Assembly: GCA_947258625.1 (NCBI GenBank) | Contig: CAMYJN010000190.1 | Coordinates: 1-5,626 of the forward strand | Length of the DNA stretch: 5,626 nt | Source: an uncultured Polyangiaceae bacterium | GTDB lineage: Bacteria > Myxococcota_A > Polyangia > Polyangiales > Houyiibacteriaceae | Reading direction: 5' to 3' | Shown: positions 5,400 through 5,626 of the stretch, one piece after another | Layout: every line of letters begins with the position of its first letter | Numbering within the stretch: position 1 is the stretch's first letter | Notes under the pieces: model-generated | Told to the model about the DNA's origin: nothing | The model's input: only the letters and a program-made list of their open reading frames with translations | The model's database searches: none | Made by a program: the position numbers and the translations under genes

Positions 5400-5626
5400 T
5401 TAGATGTCGTCCTCGGTGTTGAATTGGAGGTCCGGCCCGGCCGAGAGGACCGCGATATCGCCGTCCTCGCAGCTGATTTGAAACGGCGTGTCCCAAGCGT
5501 CCGTCGTCCGGCGCGTTCCGTCGAGATACCGCTCACTCACCAGCTCTTCGACCGTTGGGCAACCCCTCGGATTGTCCGCGACGTAGAGCATCACGGCCGA
5601 GCGCAGTCCCTGTGCGTCGGTCTTGG
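5400..5626 (-). CDS. gspG: Type II secretion system major pseudopilin GspG, C-terminal part (5' end outside window)
   Basis: Only the last 74 complete codons are present, with the start beyond the right edge; the stop is TAA at 5400-5402. GspG is the major subunit of the periplasmic T2SS pseudopilus. The visible part begins KTDAQGLRSAVMLYVADNPR, matching the end of the long pseudopilin helix. It continues with CPTVEELVSERYLD, then DAWDTPFQISCEDGD, and ends AVLSAGPDLQFNTEDDI. The S-x-GPD...T-DDI ending is the hallmark GspG calcium-binding loop and C-terminus. Two cysteines (CPT and ISCED) are spaced as a plausible periplasmic disulfide. The usual DPWG-type motif reads DAWD here. The prepilin signal and Glu+5 lie outside the window. 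The gene sits 6 nt upstream of gspH and in the same frame. A GTG at 5592-5594 is an internal Val codon, not the start, because the open frame runs on to the edge with GspG-like residues. A second GspG-like paralogue is possible but less likely. Confidence 0.93.
   Translation of the reverse strand, partial: KTDAQGLRSAVMLYVADNPRGCPTVEELVSERYLDGTRRTTDAWDTPFQISCEDGDIAVLSAGPDLQFNTEDDI

Noticed and set aside
1..5626. Type IV pilus cluster (PilM/N/O/P with minor pilins) instead of a T2SS
   Set aside because: GspK with its family motifs and missing Glu+5, the GspG calcium-loop ending, GspL with a fused membrane and periplasmic part, and the order G-H-I-J-K-L-M all point to a T2SS.
1..5626. Transcription terminators, internal promoters, RNA genes, CRISPR repeats, insertion sequences
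   Set aside because: The gaps between genes are 6 nt or less, and I saw no hairpin followed by a T-run, no repeat array, no transposase-like frame and no tRNA-like fold. The one T7 run on the plus strand (1785-1791) lies within gspL coding sequence without a hairpin that I could identify.

Overview
The window is a single, almost gap-free block of type II secretion system (T2SS, general secretion pathway) genes, all read from the minus strand. In transcription order, from high to low coordinates, it holds the 3' end of gspG (major pseudopilin), then gspH, gspI, gspJ and gspK (minor pseudopilins), gspL and gspM (inner-membrane assembly platform), and the first four codons of a gene that is probably gspN. 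The order G-H-I-J-K-L-M-N is the canonical T2SS order. By that order, gspC/D/E/F would be expected beyond the right edge and the rest of gspN beyond the left edge.

Organism: base composition is fairly GC-rich (roughly 60 percent by eye). Several protein features recall the T2SS of Myxococcota and other former Deltaproteobacteria more than the enterobacterial/Vibrio/Pseudomonas form. These are a GspG C-terminus with a CPT...ISCED cysteine pair and a SAGPD...TEDDI end, a long cysteine-rich GspI, a PilM-like GspL with an LNLRQGEFA linker, and a PilO-like GspM. This placement comes from recalled family patterns, not from a search, and is tentative.

Layout, right to left: gspG 3' part (5400-5626), 6-nt gap, gspH (4704-5393), 4-bp ATGA overlap, gspI (4087-4707), 4-bp GTGA overlap, gspJ (3404-4090), 4-bp ATGA overlap, gspK (2055-3407), 1-nt gap, gspL (581-2053), 1-nt gap, gspM (16-579), 3-nt gap, probable gspN start (1-12). 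No intergenic space is large enough for an internal promoter or terminator, and none was seen. The tight junctions imply one polycistronic mRNA with translational coupling.

How the parts work together: GspG subunits form the periplasmic pseudopilus that pushes folded exoproteins through the outer-membrane secretin GspD. GspH, I, J and K form the tip complex that starts pseudopilus assembly. Each of H, I, J and K carries a class III prepilin signal cut after Gly. H, I and J have Glu+5 and K lacks it, as expected for the tip subunit. GspL (cytoplasmic actin-like domain, one membrane helix, periplasmic domain) and GspM (one helix, coiled coil, ferredoxin-like domain) connect the GspE ATPase to the pseudopilus.

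I see no undescribed system here. The points worth a second look are lineage-type elaborations: the acidic and cysteine-rich insertion in GspI, extra loops in GspK and GspH, a DAWD variant in GspG, ribosome binding sites built into the C-terminal codons of upstream genes, and an in-frame A_AAA_AAG heptamer in gspL.
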